The notes below the pieces were generated by a model. That model worked only from the letters and a program-made list of their open reading frames with translations, had not been told where the DNA came from and made no database searches. Positions 34,796 to 44,123 of a stretch of 64,000 nt of DNA are shown piece after piece (position 1 is the first letter of the stretch; every line of letters begins with the position of its first letter). The DNA is from Ideonella dechloratans (lineage in GTDB: Bacteria; Pseudomonadota; Gammaproteobacteria; Burkholderiales; Burkholderiaceae_C), in assembly GCF_021049305.1 (NCBI RefSeq), contig NZ_CP088081.1:3162001-3226000 (forward strand), written 5' to 3'. Made by a program: the position numbers and the translations under genes.

Positions 34796-35176
34796 ATGGT
34801 GAGCCAGGGCCTTCCTGCCACGTCCCCGGCCCGCGGCCTGGGCGCGTTGTTGGCCGCCGGGCTGGCGGCGCTGCTGGCCTCGGGCTGCTGCGTGGCGCCG
34901 CTGGCCCTGGCCCTGCTGGGCGTCTCCGGTGCCTGGATCGGCCAGCTGCGGGTGCTGGAACCCTGGTCGCCCTGGCTGCTGGGCGGCGCTCTGGGGGCCC
35001 TGGGCCTGGCGGCCTGGCAGATCTACCGCCGCCCCGCCCCGGGCGACGCCGCCTGCACGCTGGACGACCCGGCCTGCGGCCAGACCCGCCGCGGCCTGCG
35101 CCGCTGGTTCTGGGTGGTGGCCCTGCTCACCGCCGTGCCCCTGTTGCTGCCGCTGGTGGCGCCCTGGTTCTACTGA
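34796..35176 (+). CDS. merT: Mercuric ion transport protein MerT
   Basis: A 126-residue inner-membrane protein with three helices. LAALLASGCCVAPLALALLG in helix 1 holds the vicinal Cys pair that takes Hg(II) from MerP. The second Cys pair of the cytoplasmic loop is in GDAACTLDDPACGQTRRGLR. The last helix is WVVALLTAVPLLLPLVAPWF. It imports Hg(II) for reduction, but no merA lies in the window. Start ATG 34796 is 17 bp after the transglutaminase gene, with merP 10 bp downstream. No merR is adjacent, so regulation differs from standard mer operons. Confidence 0.93.
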   Translation: MVSQGLPATSPARGLGALLAAGLAALLASGCCVAPLALALLGVSGAWIGQLRVLEPWSPWLLGGALGALGLAAWQIYRRPAPGDAACTLDDPACGQTRRGLRRWFWVVALLTAVPLLLPLVAPWFY

Positions 35177-35186
35177 AAGCCCTGCG

Positions 35187-35477
35187 ATGAAGCCCCTGCT
35201 CACCCTGACCGGCGCCCTGGCCGCCCTGGCGCTGGCCGCCCCCGCTCTGGCGGCCCCGCAGCAGGTCACGCTCAACGTGCCCACCATGGACTGCGCGACC
35301 TGCCCCATCACCATCCGCGTCGCGCTGATGAAGGTGCCCGGCGTCAGCAAGGCGGTGGTGAGCTACAACAAGCGCACCGCCAAGGTCAGCTACGACGACG
35401 CCAAGACCGATGTGGCAGCGCTGATGCGCGCCACCGAGGGCGTGGGCTACCCGTCCTTCAAGGCCGACGAGCAGTAA
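35187..35477 (+). CDS. merP: Periplasmic mercuric-ion-binding protein MerP
   Basis: A 96-residue heavy-metal-associated (HMA) protein. After a 22-residue signal peptide (LTLTGALAALALAAPALAAP) comes the metal loop PTMDCATCPITIRVALMKVP with the CxxC-type Cys pair (Cys about 36 and 39), then GVSKAVVSYNKRTAKVSYDD. It captures Hg(II) in the periplasm and hands it to MerT. It is 10 bp downstream of merT. Length and motif are typical. A hairpin region follows at 35487-35506. Confidence 0.94.
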   Translation: MKPLLTLTGALAALALAAPALAAPQQVTLNVPTMDCATCPITIRVALMKVPGVSKAVVSYNKRTAKVSYDDAKTDVAALMRATEGVGYPSFKADEQ

Positions 35478-35486
35478 GCCCCTTCC

Positions 35487-35506
35487 GATTCAGGATTCCC
35501 TGAATC
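35487..35506. repeat. Inverted repeat after merP
   Basis: GATTCAGG-ATTC-CCTGAATC is a perfect 8-bp inverted repeat beginning 9 bp after the merP stop. No T-run follows, so it may be a weak terminator or an operator for the downstream cysteine desulfurase gene rather than a standard rho-independent terminator. Confidence 0.6.
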
Positions 35507-35546
35507 TCGGGTTATGTGGAATTTTCGACCCTGAGAAATCCATACC

Positions 35547-35563
35547 GGAGAAATTTATTCTCC
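35547..35563. repeat. Hairpin in the leader of the desulfurase-rhodanese gene
   Basis: GGAGAA-ATTTA-TTCTCC, a perfect 6-bp stem with a 5-nt loop, in an AT-rich patch 68 bp before the start codon. It could be a regulatory site or a leader hairpin; nothing more can be said. Confidence 0.5.
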
Positions 35564-35630
35564 GCGCAGCGCAATCACGGGTCCAGAACAGCAATTTCTC
35601 CCGGGCCGGGCTGACCAGAATCTCCAGCCC

Positions 35631-37247
35631 ATGGAGATCTACCTCGACGCCAACGCCACCACCCCGGTGCTGCCGGCCGCCCAGGCCGCGGCGCTGGCCT
35701 GCATGAGCGAGCAGTTCGGCAACCCCAGCAGCACGCACGCCACCGGCCTGCGCGCCCATGCCCTGCTGGACGACACCCGTGCCCGCGCCCGCCGCGTGCT
35801 GGGCATCCCGACCGGACAGCTGCTGTTCACCAGCGGCGCCACCGAGGGCATCCAGACCGCCGTGCTCTCGGCGCTGATGAGCCTGCGCGGCCGGGACGAT
35901 GTGGACTGCCTGCTCTACGGCGCCACCGAGCACAAGGCCGTGCCAGCGGCCCTGCACCACTGGAACCGGGTGCTGGACCTGGGCCTGGTGGTCGCCCCCA
36001 TCCCGGTGGACCCGCAGGGGCGCCACGAGCTGGACTGGCTGCGCCGACACGCGGGCCGCGCCGGCCTGGTCTGCACCATGGCCGCCAACAACGAAAGCGG
36101 CGTCATCAGCGACCTGGACGGCATTGCCGCCGCGCTGGCCGACAGCCCGGCCCTGTGGCTGGTGGACGGCGTGCAGGGCCTGGGCAAGCTGGACCTGCGC
36201 CTGGCCGAGCGGCGCGTCGACTACGCGCCGTTTTCCGGTCACAAGCTCTACGCACCCAAGGGCATCGGCCTGCTCTATGTGCGCGAAGGCGCCCCCTTCA
36301 CCCCGCTGATGGCCGGCGGCGGGCAGGAGGGAGGCCTGCGCTCAGGCACCGAGAACATGGCCGGCGTGGCCGCCCTGGGCGCCGTGCTGACCGCGCTGGA
36401 AGACGGCCACACCTTTGCCTCCCCTGCCCTGCTGGCCCAACACCGTGCGCACCTGACGGAGGCGCTGAGCGAGGCCTTTCCCGGCCTGGTCTTCAACGCC
36501 CCGGCCGCGCTGAGCCTGCCCACCACGCTGAACTTCTCGGTGCCCGGCGTGGCCTCGCGCCTGCTGCTGGAGTTGTTCGATGCCGCGGGCGTGCGGGTCA
36601 GTGGGGGCTCGGCCTGCAGCGCCGCCCAGGCCGCCCCCAGCTTCGTGCTGGAGGCCATGGGCCTGCCAGCCTGGCAGACCGGCTCGGCCATCCGCCTGTC
36701 CTTCGGGCCACTGGCCAACGAGGCCTTCATCGACGCGGCCTGCGCGCGCATCCGCGCCTGCGGCGAGGTTCTGCGGTCCCAGGGGCGGCAGGGCCAGCGC
36801 CCGCCCGACGCAACGGCCCATCCCGTCTGCGCCCCCGCGGGCAAGCCCGAGCAGGACCTGCTGTGCAGCGTGGCCGACGTGGCCGCCCTGGCCCATCGAC
36901 ATCCGGGGCTGACGCTGGTGGATGTGCACGAGGCCCATGAACAGGGCTGGGATGACGAGCGCCTGGACAGCCTGGGCTTGCCCCGTCGGCGCCTGCCACT
37001 GAGTCAGTGGCTCGACACCCCACCCGGACAGCAGACACGCACGGTGCCTGAAGAACTGCCCGACACCCCGCTACTGTTCATCTGCCGCAGTGGCCAGCGC
37101 AGCGCCCAGGCTGCCCGGCGGCTGCGGCAACAGGGTCAGCCCAGAGCCTGGAGTCTGGCAGGGGGGGTGGCGCTGCTGCCCGAGGCACCGGCCGGTGCGC
37201 GCACCGCCACCGATGCCATCGGAGACCGCCCCTCTCTCCCAGCCTAG
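35631..37247 (+). CDS. Cysteine desulfurase (IscS/NifS-like) fused to a C-terminal rhodanese domain
   Basis: A 538-residue fusion. Residues 1-385 are an IscS/NifS-type class V aminotransferase: IYLDANATTPVLPAA at the start, GATEHKAV (His stacking on PLP), VDGVQGLGKLDLR (PLP Asp), FSGHKLYAPKGIGLLYVREG with the Schiff-base Lys (about 205), and the sulfur-carrying Cys in VSGGSACSAAQAAPSFVLEA (about 327). Residues about 400-520 form a rhodanese domain with active-site LLFICRSGQRSAQAARRL. It would take sulfur from cysteine, pass it as persulfide to the rhodanese Cys and on to an acceptor. It follows merTP by 153 bp; a link to metal or thiol handling is possible. Confidence 0.87.
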   Translation: MEIYLDANATTPVLPAAQAAALACMSEQFGNPSSTHATGLRAHALLDDTRARARRVLGIPTGQLLFTSGATEGIQTAVLSALMSLRGRDDVDCLLYGATEHKAVPAALHHWNRVLDLGLVVAPIPVDPQGRHELDWLRRHAGRAGLVCTMAANNESGVISDLDGIAAALADSPALWLVDGVQGLGKLDLRLAERRVDYAPFSGHKLYAPKGIGLLYVREGAPFTPLMAGGGQEGGLRSGTENMAGVAALGAVLTALEDGHTFASPALLAQHRAHLTEALSEAFPGLVFNAPAALSLPTTLNFSVPGVASRLLLELFDAAGVRVSGGSACSAAQAAPSFVLEAMGLPAWQTGSAIRLSFGPLANEAFIDAACARIRACGEVLRSQGRQGQRPPDATAHPVCAPAGKPEQDLLCSVADVAALAHRHPGLTLVDVHEAHEQGWDDERLDSLGLPRRRLPLSQWLDTPPGQQTRTVPEELPDTPLLFICRSGQRSAQAARRLRQQGQPRAWSLAGGVALLPEAPAGARTATDAIGDRPSLPA

Positions 37248-37687
37248 GGCTGGCTCAAGCGCGCCATCAAGCCCAGGGCCTGGCGGAGCGTCTCCAGCTC
37301 CGCCGCGTCCAGGCGGGATGCGAGCCGCTCGGACAGCAGCGCCGAGCGGCTGGCCATGTCCGCTTCGACGGCGCGCTTTCCCGCCGGAGTCAGCGCCACC
37401 TCCTGGCTGCGGCGGTCCAGCCGCCCCGGGTGCAGTTCGACCCAGCCGAGCTGCTGGAGCCGCCCGATGACCAGTCGCATGCTCTGGTGCTTCACCTGTC
37501 TGGCCTTGGCCAGCTGGGCGATGTTGGCAGGCCCCTGACGATAGAGGAACGCCAGCGTTTCGGTGTGAGCGGTAGAAGCCGTTGCGCTGGCCGAGCGGAC
37601 CGAGCGGACAAAGTCGCCCACGACCATGCGCAGCTGCTCGGCCAGGCTGGCGACGTCCTGCTCGGCGCTTGCATTCTTCGGGCTCAT
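37244..37687 (-). CDS. MarR-family transcriptional regulator
   Basis: A 147-residue MarR-type repressor: HTETLAFLYRQGPANIAQLA, then KARQVKHQSMRLVIGRLQQL (recognition helix) and GWVELHPGRLDRRSQEVALT, the winged-helix with the beta-wing Asp/Arg. It is cotranscribed with the SnoaL-like gene (ATGA overlap at 37684-37687) and overlaps the stop of the desulfurase gene by 4 bp tail to tail. A perfect palindrome in front of the operon is its probable operator, so autoregulation is likely. MarR proteins often respond to phenolics or oxidants; the ligand is unknown. Confidence 0.92.
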   Translation of the reverse strand: MSPKNASAEQDVASLAEQLRMVVGDFVRSVRSASATASTAHTETLAFLYRQGPANIAQLAKARQVKHQSMRLVIGRLQQLGWVELHPGRLDRRSQEVALTPAGKRAVEADMASRSALLSERLASRLDAAELETLRQALGLMARLSQP

Positions 37688-38118
37688 GTGCCCGACCGGT
37701 CAGGGCTGGGCGGAATCCTGAGGGCACCCACCACGGCCGCCAGGTTGTTCACCCCCCAATGCTCGCGGTATTGCCCATCGGTCACCCGCACGATGTCGAT
37801 GGCATCAATGGAGACCGCGCGACCCGTCGGCTCTATCCCCATCAGCGACCCGCTGTGCACGCCGGTGATCGACTTGCGGGTCGTCACCTTGTCACCCTCG
37901 CACAGCTGCTCGTGGATGACGACCTTCAGGTCGGACAGTGCCGGGCGGAGCACGTTCTCGAAGGTGTTCCACATGCCCTCCGCACCGCGCGCCTGGGGCG
38001 GCGCCGACCAGTTGACGAAGTCCGGCGCCATCAAGGCCTCGAACGCCTCGCGCCGGCCCTGCTGAATCACCTCGATGTTGAAACGCGTGACCGTTTGCTT
38101 GTTGGCGGCACTGTCCAT
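37684..38118 (-). CDS. SnoaL-like polyketide-cyclase/ester-cyclase family protein
   Basis: A 144-residue SnoaL/NTF2-fold protein: TVTRFNIEVIQQGRREAFEA, APDFVNWSAPPQARGAEGMW, DKVTTRKSITGVHSGSLMGI, and DIVRVTDGQYREHWGVNNLA. These blocks fit the ester cyclase/SnoaL family, in which members act as small isomerases or hydrolases; the catalytic pair cannot be fixed here. ATG 38118 follows AAGGAGTGAG. First gene of a two-gene operon with marR, controlled from the palindrome at 38141-38165. Possibly a detoxification enzyme for the MarR ligand (inference). Confidence 0.85.
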   Translation of the reverse strand: MDSAANKQTVTRFNIEVIQQGRREAFEALMAPDFVNWSAPPQARGAEGMWNTFENVLRPALSDLKVVIHEQLCEGDKVTTRKSITGVHSGSLMGIEPTGRAVSIDAIDIVRVTDGQYREHWGVNNLAAVVGALRIPPSPDRSGT

Positions 38119-38140
38119 AGCTCACTCCTTTGGAAGCTGC

Positions 38141-38165
38141 AAATATACAGTTAGACTGTATATTT
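38141..38165. promoter_or_regulatory. Perfect 25-bp palindromic operator in front of the snoaL-marR operon
   Basis: AAATATACAGT-TAG-ACTGTATATTT is a perfect 11-bp inverted repeat with a 3-nt centre, starting 22 bp upstream of the SnoaL start codon. It is AT-rich in a GC-rich neighbourhood and probably overlaps the promoter. Size and symmetry suit a MarR dimer. Confidence 0.85.
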
Positions 38166-38287
38166 ATACTCGCTCCAGGGGAATCGGACCAATGATGTGA
38201 ATCGACCCCGTGGCCAGGTCGGCTTCTGGATCTGGACCAGGCACGGGCCCGGCTGCGCAGCGGTCCCTCTGATGGAAGCGATTCGTG

Positions 38288-38983
38288 TCAGTGAATCAGC
38301 CCAAAGCCGATTCCGGAAACGGCGACGGCCGTTCCCGCCAGCAGGGGCAGAAGAATGGCGGCGAACCCGGCCAGCGTCGTCGCATGCACGCGGCGCAGCG
38401 TGGCCCAGTCATAAGCGGCCGCAGCCAGGGTGAGCAGCAACATGCCAGCGCCCGCGAAGGCCGGCGCCAGTGCCAGCCCCGCGCCGATGATCGGCCAGAA
38501 GGCAAAGCGGGCGCAGGCGGGACCGATGATGGCAATGGATGCGAACAGCACCAGCCGCCGGTGCTCAGGCAGCCGCCGCCGCTTCACCACCGCCATGCCC
38601 ACCAGCGCTGCGAACGAGAGCAGGCTCATGTAGTTGGCCCAGATGAACATGTTCTCCGGGTCCTGCGCCGACTGGATCTGCCAGGCCAGTGCGGTGTTCA
38701 CCCAGGCGCCGGTGATCAGAACGGCAGGAACCACCAGAACCGTGGCCCACGCCGTCCGGACGTGAAGGCTCCTCCGGCCGCTGGCGGCGAACCAGGCCTG
38801 GGGCACCGTCAGCACGAACCACAGTGTCAGCGCGACCCCGTGAATCGCCAGACGCAGATGCAGCGGAATCTCGAGGAACAGCCCGCGCAGGTAGAAGCTG
38901 CGCGCAAATCCGACGAGGACCACGCACAGCAGAAAGGCATGGGCCCTCAGAAATGTCCTCGATTCCCTCTGCTGTGCGTTCAT
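38288..38983 (-). CDS. Polytopic membrane protein, function unknown
   Basis: A 231-residue membrane protein with about seven hydrophobic helices: FLLCVVLVGFARSFYLRGLF, LAIHGVALTLWFVLTVPQAW, AWATVLVVPAVLITGAW, YMSLLSFAALVGMAVV, LVLFASIAIIGPACARFAFW, GAGLALAPAFAGAGMLLLTL and a last one near the C-terminus. The spaced histidines (HLRLAIHG, LHVRTAW, EHRRLV) recall heme- or quinone-binding membrane proteins, but no family is certain. ATG 38983 is preceded by GGAG. It is transcribed toward the snoaL-marR promoter with 122 bp between, and lies upstream of nothing else on its strand; glmS is 34 bp before it. Confidence 0.75.
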   Translation of the reverse strand: MNAQQRESRTFLRAHAFLLCVVLVGFARSFYLRGLFLEIPLHLRLAIHGVALTLWFVLTVPQAWFAASGRRSLHVRTAWATVLVVPAVLITGAWVNTALAWQIQSAQDPENMFIWANYMSLLSFAALVGMAVVKRRRLPEHRRLVLFASIAIIGPACARFAFWPIIGAGLALAPAFAGAGMLLLTLAAAAYDWATLRRVHATTLAGFAAILLPLLAGTAVAVSGIGFGLIH

Positions 38984-39017
38984 GGCCCGCTCCATTTCCA
39001 GACGGGCCGGCGGCCCC

Positions 39018-40859
<1,842 letters not shown>

Positions 40860-40936
40860 GAATCGCTCACTTGGAAGTTGACCCGCGGGTCGATGGTTGG
40901 CATCCTAGGCTCGCTCAATCCAAAGATGCTTTCTTG

Positions 40937-40959
40937 TTTTCATTCAAAATGAATGAAAA
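40937..40959. promoter_or_regulatory. AT-rich palindrome between glmS and the Lrp-type gene
   Basis: TTTTCATTC-AAAAT-GAATGAAAA is a perfect 9-bp inverted repeat with a 5-nt spacer. It lies in the AT-rich intergenic stretch (about 40920-41007) between divergent glmS and the AsnC/Lrp gene, in a place suited for Lrp-type autoregulation or control of glmS. Confidence 0.65.
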
Positions 40960-41007
40960 TTTCTACAAACTCTGTTGTTGGCGTTTTATTTCATTTTTAA
41001 AAGATAG

Positions 41008-41517
41008 ATGGAATTTCCAATCGCCATGGATGCCACCGACTGGCGCCTGCTGGACCTGCTGCAGGCCGATGCCGGCCTGACCAACCATGCGCTGGCCCAG
41101 GCAGCCCATGTGTCGCCCGCCACCGCGCTGCGCCGGGTGCGGCGCCTGCGCGAGGCCGGGGTGATCGAACGTTTCACCGCCCTGCTGGGCGCGCCCCTGG
41201 CCGGCCAGGGTCTGCAGGTGCTGTGCGAGGTGGTGCTGGACCGCCAGGGCGCCGAACACCTGGACGCCTTCGAGGCCCGGGCGGTGGACGAGCCCTTGGT
41301 GCAGCAGTGCTGGCGGGTGTCGCCGGGGCCGGATTTCCTGCTGGTGGTCTGGTCACCCGACATGCCCACCTTCCAGGCCCTCACGGCACGCCTGTTCACA
41401 CAGGATGCGAACGTGCGCAACGTGAAGAGCTTCTTCGCGCTCAAGCGGGCCAAGTTCGACCCGCGGGTGCCGGTGGAAACGCTGGCCGACCGCGGCGATC
41501 AGGACGCGCGGCGGTAG
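41008..41517 (+). CDS. Lrp/AsnC-family transcriptional regulator
   Basis: A 169-residue regulator (163 if it starts at the ATG at 41026). The helix-turn-helix is DWRLLDLLQADAGLTNHALA then QAAHVSPATALRRVRRLREA, followed by GVIERFTALL and an RAM/AsnC effector domain (EVVLDRQGAEHLDAFEARAV, then VQQCWRVSPGPDFLLVVWSP, VRNVKSFFALKRAKFD). It probably controls amino-acid-related genes and itself; a perfect palindrome (40937-40959) lies upstream in an AT-rich leader. It is divergent from glmS and its 3' end overlaps the convergent cfa gene by 19 bp. Confidence 0.92.
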   Translation: MEFPIAMDATDWRLLDLLQADAGLTNHALAQAAHVSPATALRRVRRLREAGVIERFTALLGAPLAGQGLQVLCEVVLDRQGAEHLDAFEARAVDEPLVQQCWRVSPGPDFLLVVWSPDMPTFQALTARLFTQDANVRNVKSFFALKRAKFDPRVPVETLADRGDQDARR

Positions 41518-42680
41518 CCGCCGGGCACCCCGCGGGGCGAGAGCACCCACTGCCAGAGCTGGATGTCGCGAGCCCGGAAGGCCCCGGCGCAGCACAGCAG
41601 GTAGTAGCGCCAGCGGCGGTAGAAGCGCTCACCCAGCTCGCCGGCAAAGCGCGGCCAGGCCGCCTCGAAGTTGCCGTGCCAGGCCATCAGCGTGCGGTCG
41701 TAGTCGGCGCCGAAGTTGTGCAGGTCTTCCACCACGAAGTGCGGCTCCACCGCCCGGCCGATGCGGGCGATGCTGGGCAGCTCGCCATTGGGAAAGACGT
41801 AGCGGTCGATCCAGGGATCGGTGCCCTCGGCCGTGTCGTTGCGGCCGATGGTGTGCAGCAGGAACAGGCCGTCCTCGGCCAGGCAGCGCCGGGCCACGGC
41901 CATGTAGTCGGGGTAGTTCTTGTGGCCCACATGCTCGAACATGCCCAGGCTGACGACGCGGTCGAAATGCTCGTCGAGCTCGCGGTAGTCCTGCAGGCGG
42001 AATTCCACCGGCAGGTGCGCCAGGCGCTGGCGCCCCAGGGCGGCCTGCTGCTCGGAGATGGTCACCCCCACGCAGTGCACGCCGTAGCGCTCGGCGGCAA
42101 AGCCCATGAAGCTGCCCCAGCCACAGCCGATGTCCAGCACCCGCATGCCCGGCTGCAGGCCCAGCTTGCGGCACACCAGGTCCAGCTTGGCTTCCTGAGC
42201 CTGGTCCAGCGTGGTGGCCTCACCCCGCCCTTCGGAGCCTTGCCAGTAGGCGCAGGTGTAGGTCATGCGCGCATCCAGCATGGCCGCGTAGAAGTCGTTG
42301 CCCAGGTCGTAGTGCTCGCGCCCCACCTGCCAGGCCCGGCGCGGGCTCTGCAGGTTCAGCAGCTTGGCGCGCAGCACATGCCAGGCCATGGACAGGCCGC
42401 TCATGTTCTCGCCCAGGCGGGCGCGGGTCAGGCGGGTGAACAGTTCGTCCAGGCGCTCGCAACTCCAGGCGCCATCCATGTAGGCCTCGCCGAAGGCCAG
42501 CGAGCCGCCGGCCAGCACCCGCTCGGCCACACCCGGCTGCAGCAGCCGGATGTCCCAGGGGCGCTCGCCATCGAGCCGCACATCGGCCAGGGCCAGCCAT
42601 TGCCCCAGTGCGTCTTCGGCCGAAGACCGGCCGCCCTGACGCCCGCCGCCGGACGCCGCTTCGGAAATGACCTCGTTCAT
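41499..42680 (-). CDS. cfa: Cyclopropane-fatty-acyl-phospholipid synthase
   Basis: A 393-residue canonical Cfa, which uses SAM to put a methylene across unsaturated acyl chains of membrane phospholipids. The N-terminal domain has GEAYMDGAWSCERLDELF. The catalytic part starts REHYDLGNDFYAAMLDARMT, with YTCAYW, VLDIGCGWGSFMGFAAERYG (SAM motif), VSLGMFEHVGHKNYPDYMAV, and FPNGELPSIA. The C-terminal YYLLCCAGAFRARDIQLWQW matches E. coli Cfa. The start at ATG 42680 follows AGGG; an upstream TTG is unlikely. It overlaps the Lrp gene at the 3' end. Together with the paralogue at 20801 the cell has two acyl-chain methylating enzymes. Confidence 0.94.
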   Translation of the reverse strand: MNEVISEAASGGGRQGGRSSAEDALGQWLALADVRLDGERPWDIRLLQPGVAERVLAGGSLAFGEAYMDGAWSCERLDELFTRLTRARLGENMSGLSMAWHVLRAKLLNLQSPRRAWQVGREHYDLGNDFYAAMLDARMTYTCAYWQGSEGRGEATTLDQAQEAKLDLVCRKLGLQPGMRVLDIGCGWGSFMGFAAERYGVHCVGVTISEQQAALGRQRLAHLPVEFRLQDYRELDEHFDRVVSLGMFEHVGHKNYPDYMAVARRCLAEDGLFLLHTIGRNDTAEGTDPWIDRYVFPNGELPSIARIGRAVEPHFVVEDLHNFGADYDRTLMAWHGNFEAAWPRFAGELGERFYRRWRYYLLCCAGAFRARDIQLWQWVLSPRGVPGGYRRAS

Positions 42681-42875
42681 GCACAAGCCCTGTCATGGTG
42701 AAAGGGTGGGTGCAGATGCGGTGCCCCTGCCACATCGCAGCAAGGTGCAATGTGCGCCAATCCCGCACGGGATGCCAATGCAAAGTTTTGCGGCCCCGCA
42801 TAGCCTGGGGCTATGGACGCTCGGCGGCTGTCAGCGTTCTCTGAATGTGGCGGGCCGTGAGCACCGCGGGCCTGC

Positions 42876-44078
42876 TCAACCCTGCTTGAGGACGACCAGC
42901 CCCTTGAGGTACTCCCCTTCCGGGAAGCACAGCGTGGTCGGGTGGTCGGGCGAGGCCTCCAGGCGCTGCAGCAGGTAGCCGTCCACCTGGGCATCCAGGC
43001 CGGCGCCGGCCACGATCTTGTGGAACAGCTCGGCGCCGATGCCACCCGAGCAGCTGAAGGTCAGCAGCAGGCCGCCGGGCTTGAGCAGCTTCAGGCCCAG
43101 GCGGTTGATGTCCTTGTAGGCGCGGCTGGCGCGGTCGGCATGGGCGGCGCTGGGGGCGAACTTGGGCGGGTCCAGCACGATGGCGTCGAACTGGCGGCCG
43201 TCCTTGAGCATCTGGCGCAGGGTGCCGTTCACATCGGCGTCCAGCGCGGTGTGGTGGGCCGGGTCGAAGCCGTTGAGCAGCACATGGGCGTTGGCCCGGG
43301 CCAGGGCCGGGCCGGAAGAATCGACGCTCACCACCTCGGTGGCGCCGCCAGCCAAGGCCGACACGCTGAAGCCGCCGGTGTAGCTGTAGCAGTTCAGCAC
43401 GCTTTGGCAGCCGAACTGGGCCACCAGTTTGGCGAACAGCGCACGGTTCTCGCGCTGGTCCAGGTAGTAGCCGGTCTTGTGGCCCTCTTCCACGTCCACG
43501 GTCAGCTGGATGCTGTGCTCGCGCAGGGTGATGGTGGTGTCCCCGCCGCCGCGCAGCCAGCCCTTGGCGGGTTCCAGCCCCTCCATCTGGCGCACACCAG
43601 AATCGCTGCGCTCGTACAGGCGGGTGCAGCCCAGCGCGGCCGTTTCGGCCAGCAAGGCGTCCGCGATCTGGGCCTTCCAGCGCTCGGTGCCGGCCGAGAG
43701 AAACTGCACCGAGAGGATGTCCTCGTAGCTGTCCACGATCAGGCCGGGCAGGCCGTCGGCCTCGCCGTGGATCAGGCGCACACCATTGCTCTGGATGGCC
43801 AGACGCTGGCGCATGGCCACGGCCGCGGCAATGCGGCGCTGGAAGAAGCCCGCATCGATGCGCTCGGCCTCGTCGAAGCTCCAGGCCCGCACCCGGATCT
43901 GCGAGCTGGGGCTGAAGGACGCCCAGGCCAGGAAGTGGCCATCGTGGCTTTCCACCCGCACCGTCTCGCCCAGGTCGGCCTTGCCCTTCTCCACGCTGCC
44001 GGCGAACACCCAGGGGTGGCGGCGCAGCAGCGAACGTTCTTTTCCTTCGCGCAGGCGGATCACTTTCATGATCGCCAT
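42876..44078 (-). CDS. rlmI: 23S rRNA m5C1962 methyltransferase (RlmI family)
   Basis: A 400-residue SAM-dependent methyltransferase with an N-terminal PUA domain (EGKERSLLRRHPWVFAGSVE). The central RlmI region contains LPGLIVDSYEDILSVQFLS. The Rossmann domain has VLNCYSYTGGFSVSALAGGA (SAM) and FDAIVLDPPKFAPSAAHADR with the DPP motif, then LLTFSCSGGIGAELFHKIV with the catalytic Cys. This is the RlmI/RlmK-type 23S rRNA cytosine-C5 methyltransferase. ATG 44078 is given; an ATG at 44069 gives a more typical start. It is followed by 195 bp before cfa and is 45 bp downstream of the ABC permease gene. Confidence 0.92.
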   Translation of the reverse strand: MAIMKVIRLREGKERSLLRRHPWVFAGSVEKGKADLGETVRVESHDGHFLAWASFSPSSQIRVRAWSFDEAERIDAGFFQRRIAAAVAMRQRLAIQSNGVRLIHGEADGLPGLIVDSYEDILSVQFLSAGTERWKAQIADALLAETAALGCTRLYERSDSGVRQMEGLEPAKGWLRGGGDTTITLREHSIQLTVDVEEGHKTGYYLDQRENRALFAKLVAQFGCQSVLNCYSYTGGFSVSALAGGATEVVSVDSSGPALARANAHVLLNGFDPAHHTALDADVNGTLRQMLKDGRQFDAIVLDPPKFAPSAAHADRASRAYKDINRLGLKLLKPGGLLLTFSCSGGIGAELFHKIVAGAGLDAQVDGYLLQRLEASPDHPTTLCFPEGEYLKGLVVLKQG

Positions 44079-44123
44079 TTTCGCCTGCGGACCCGCCGGG
44101 CGGCCAGGTCCGCCGACGATCGG

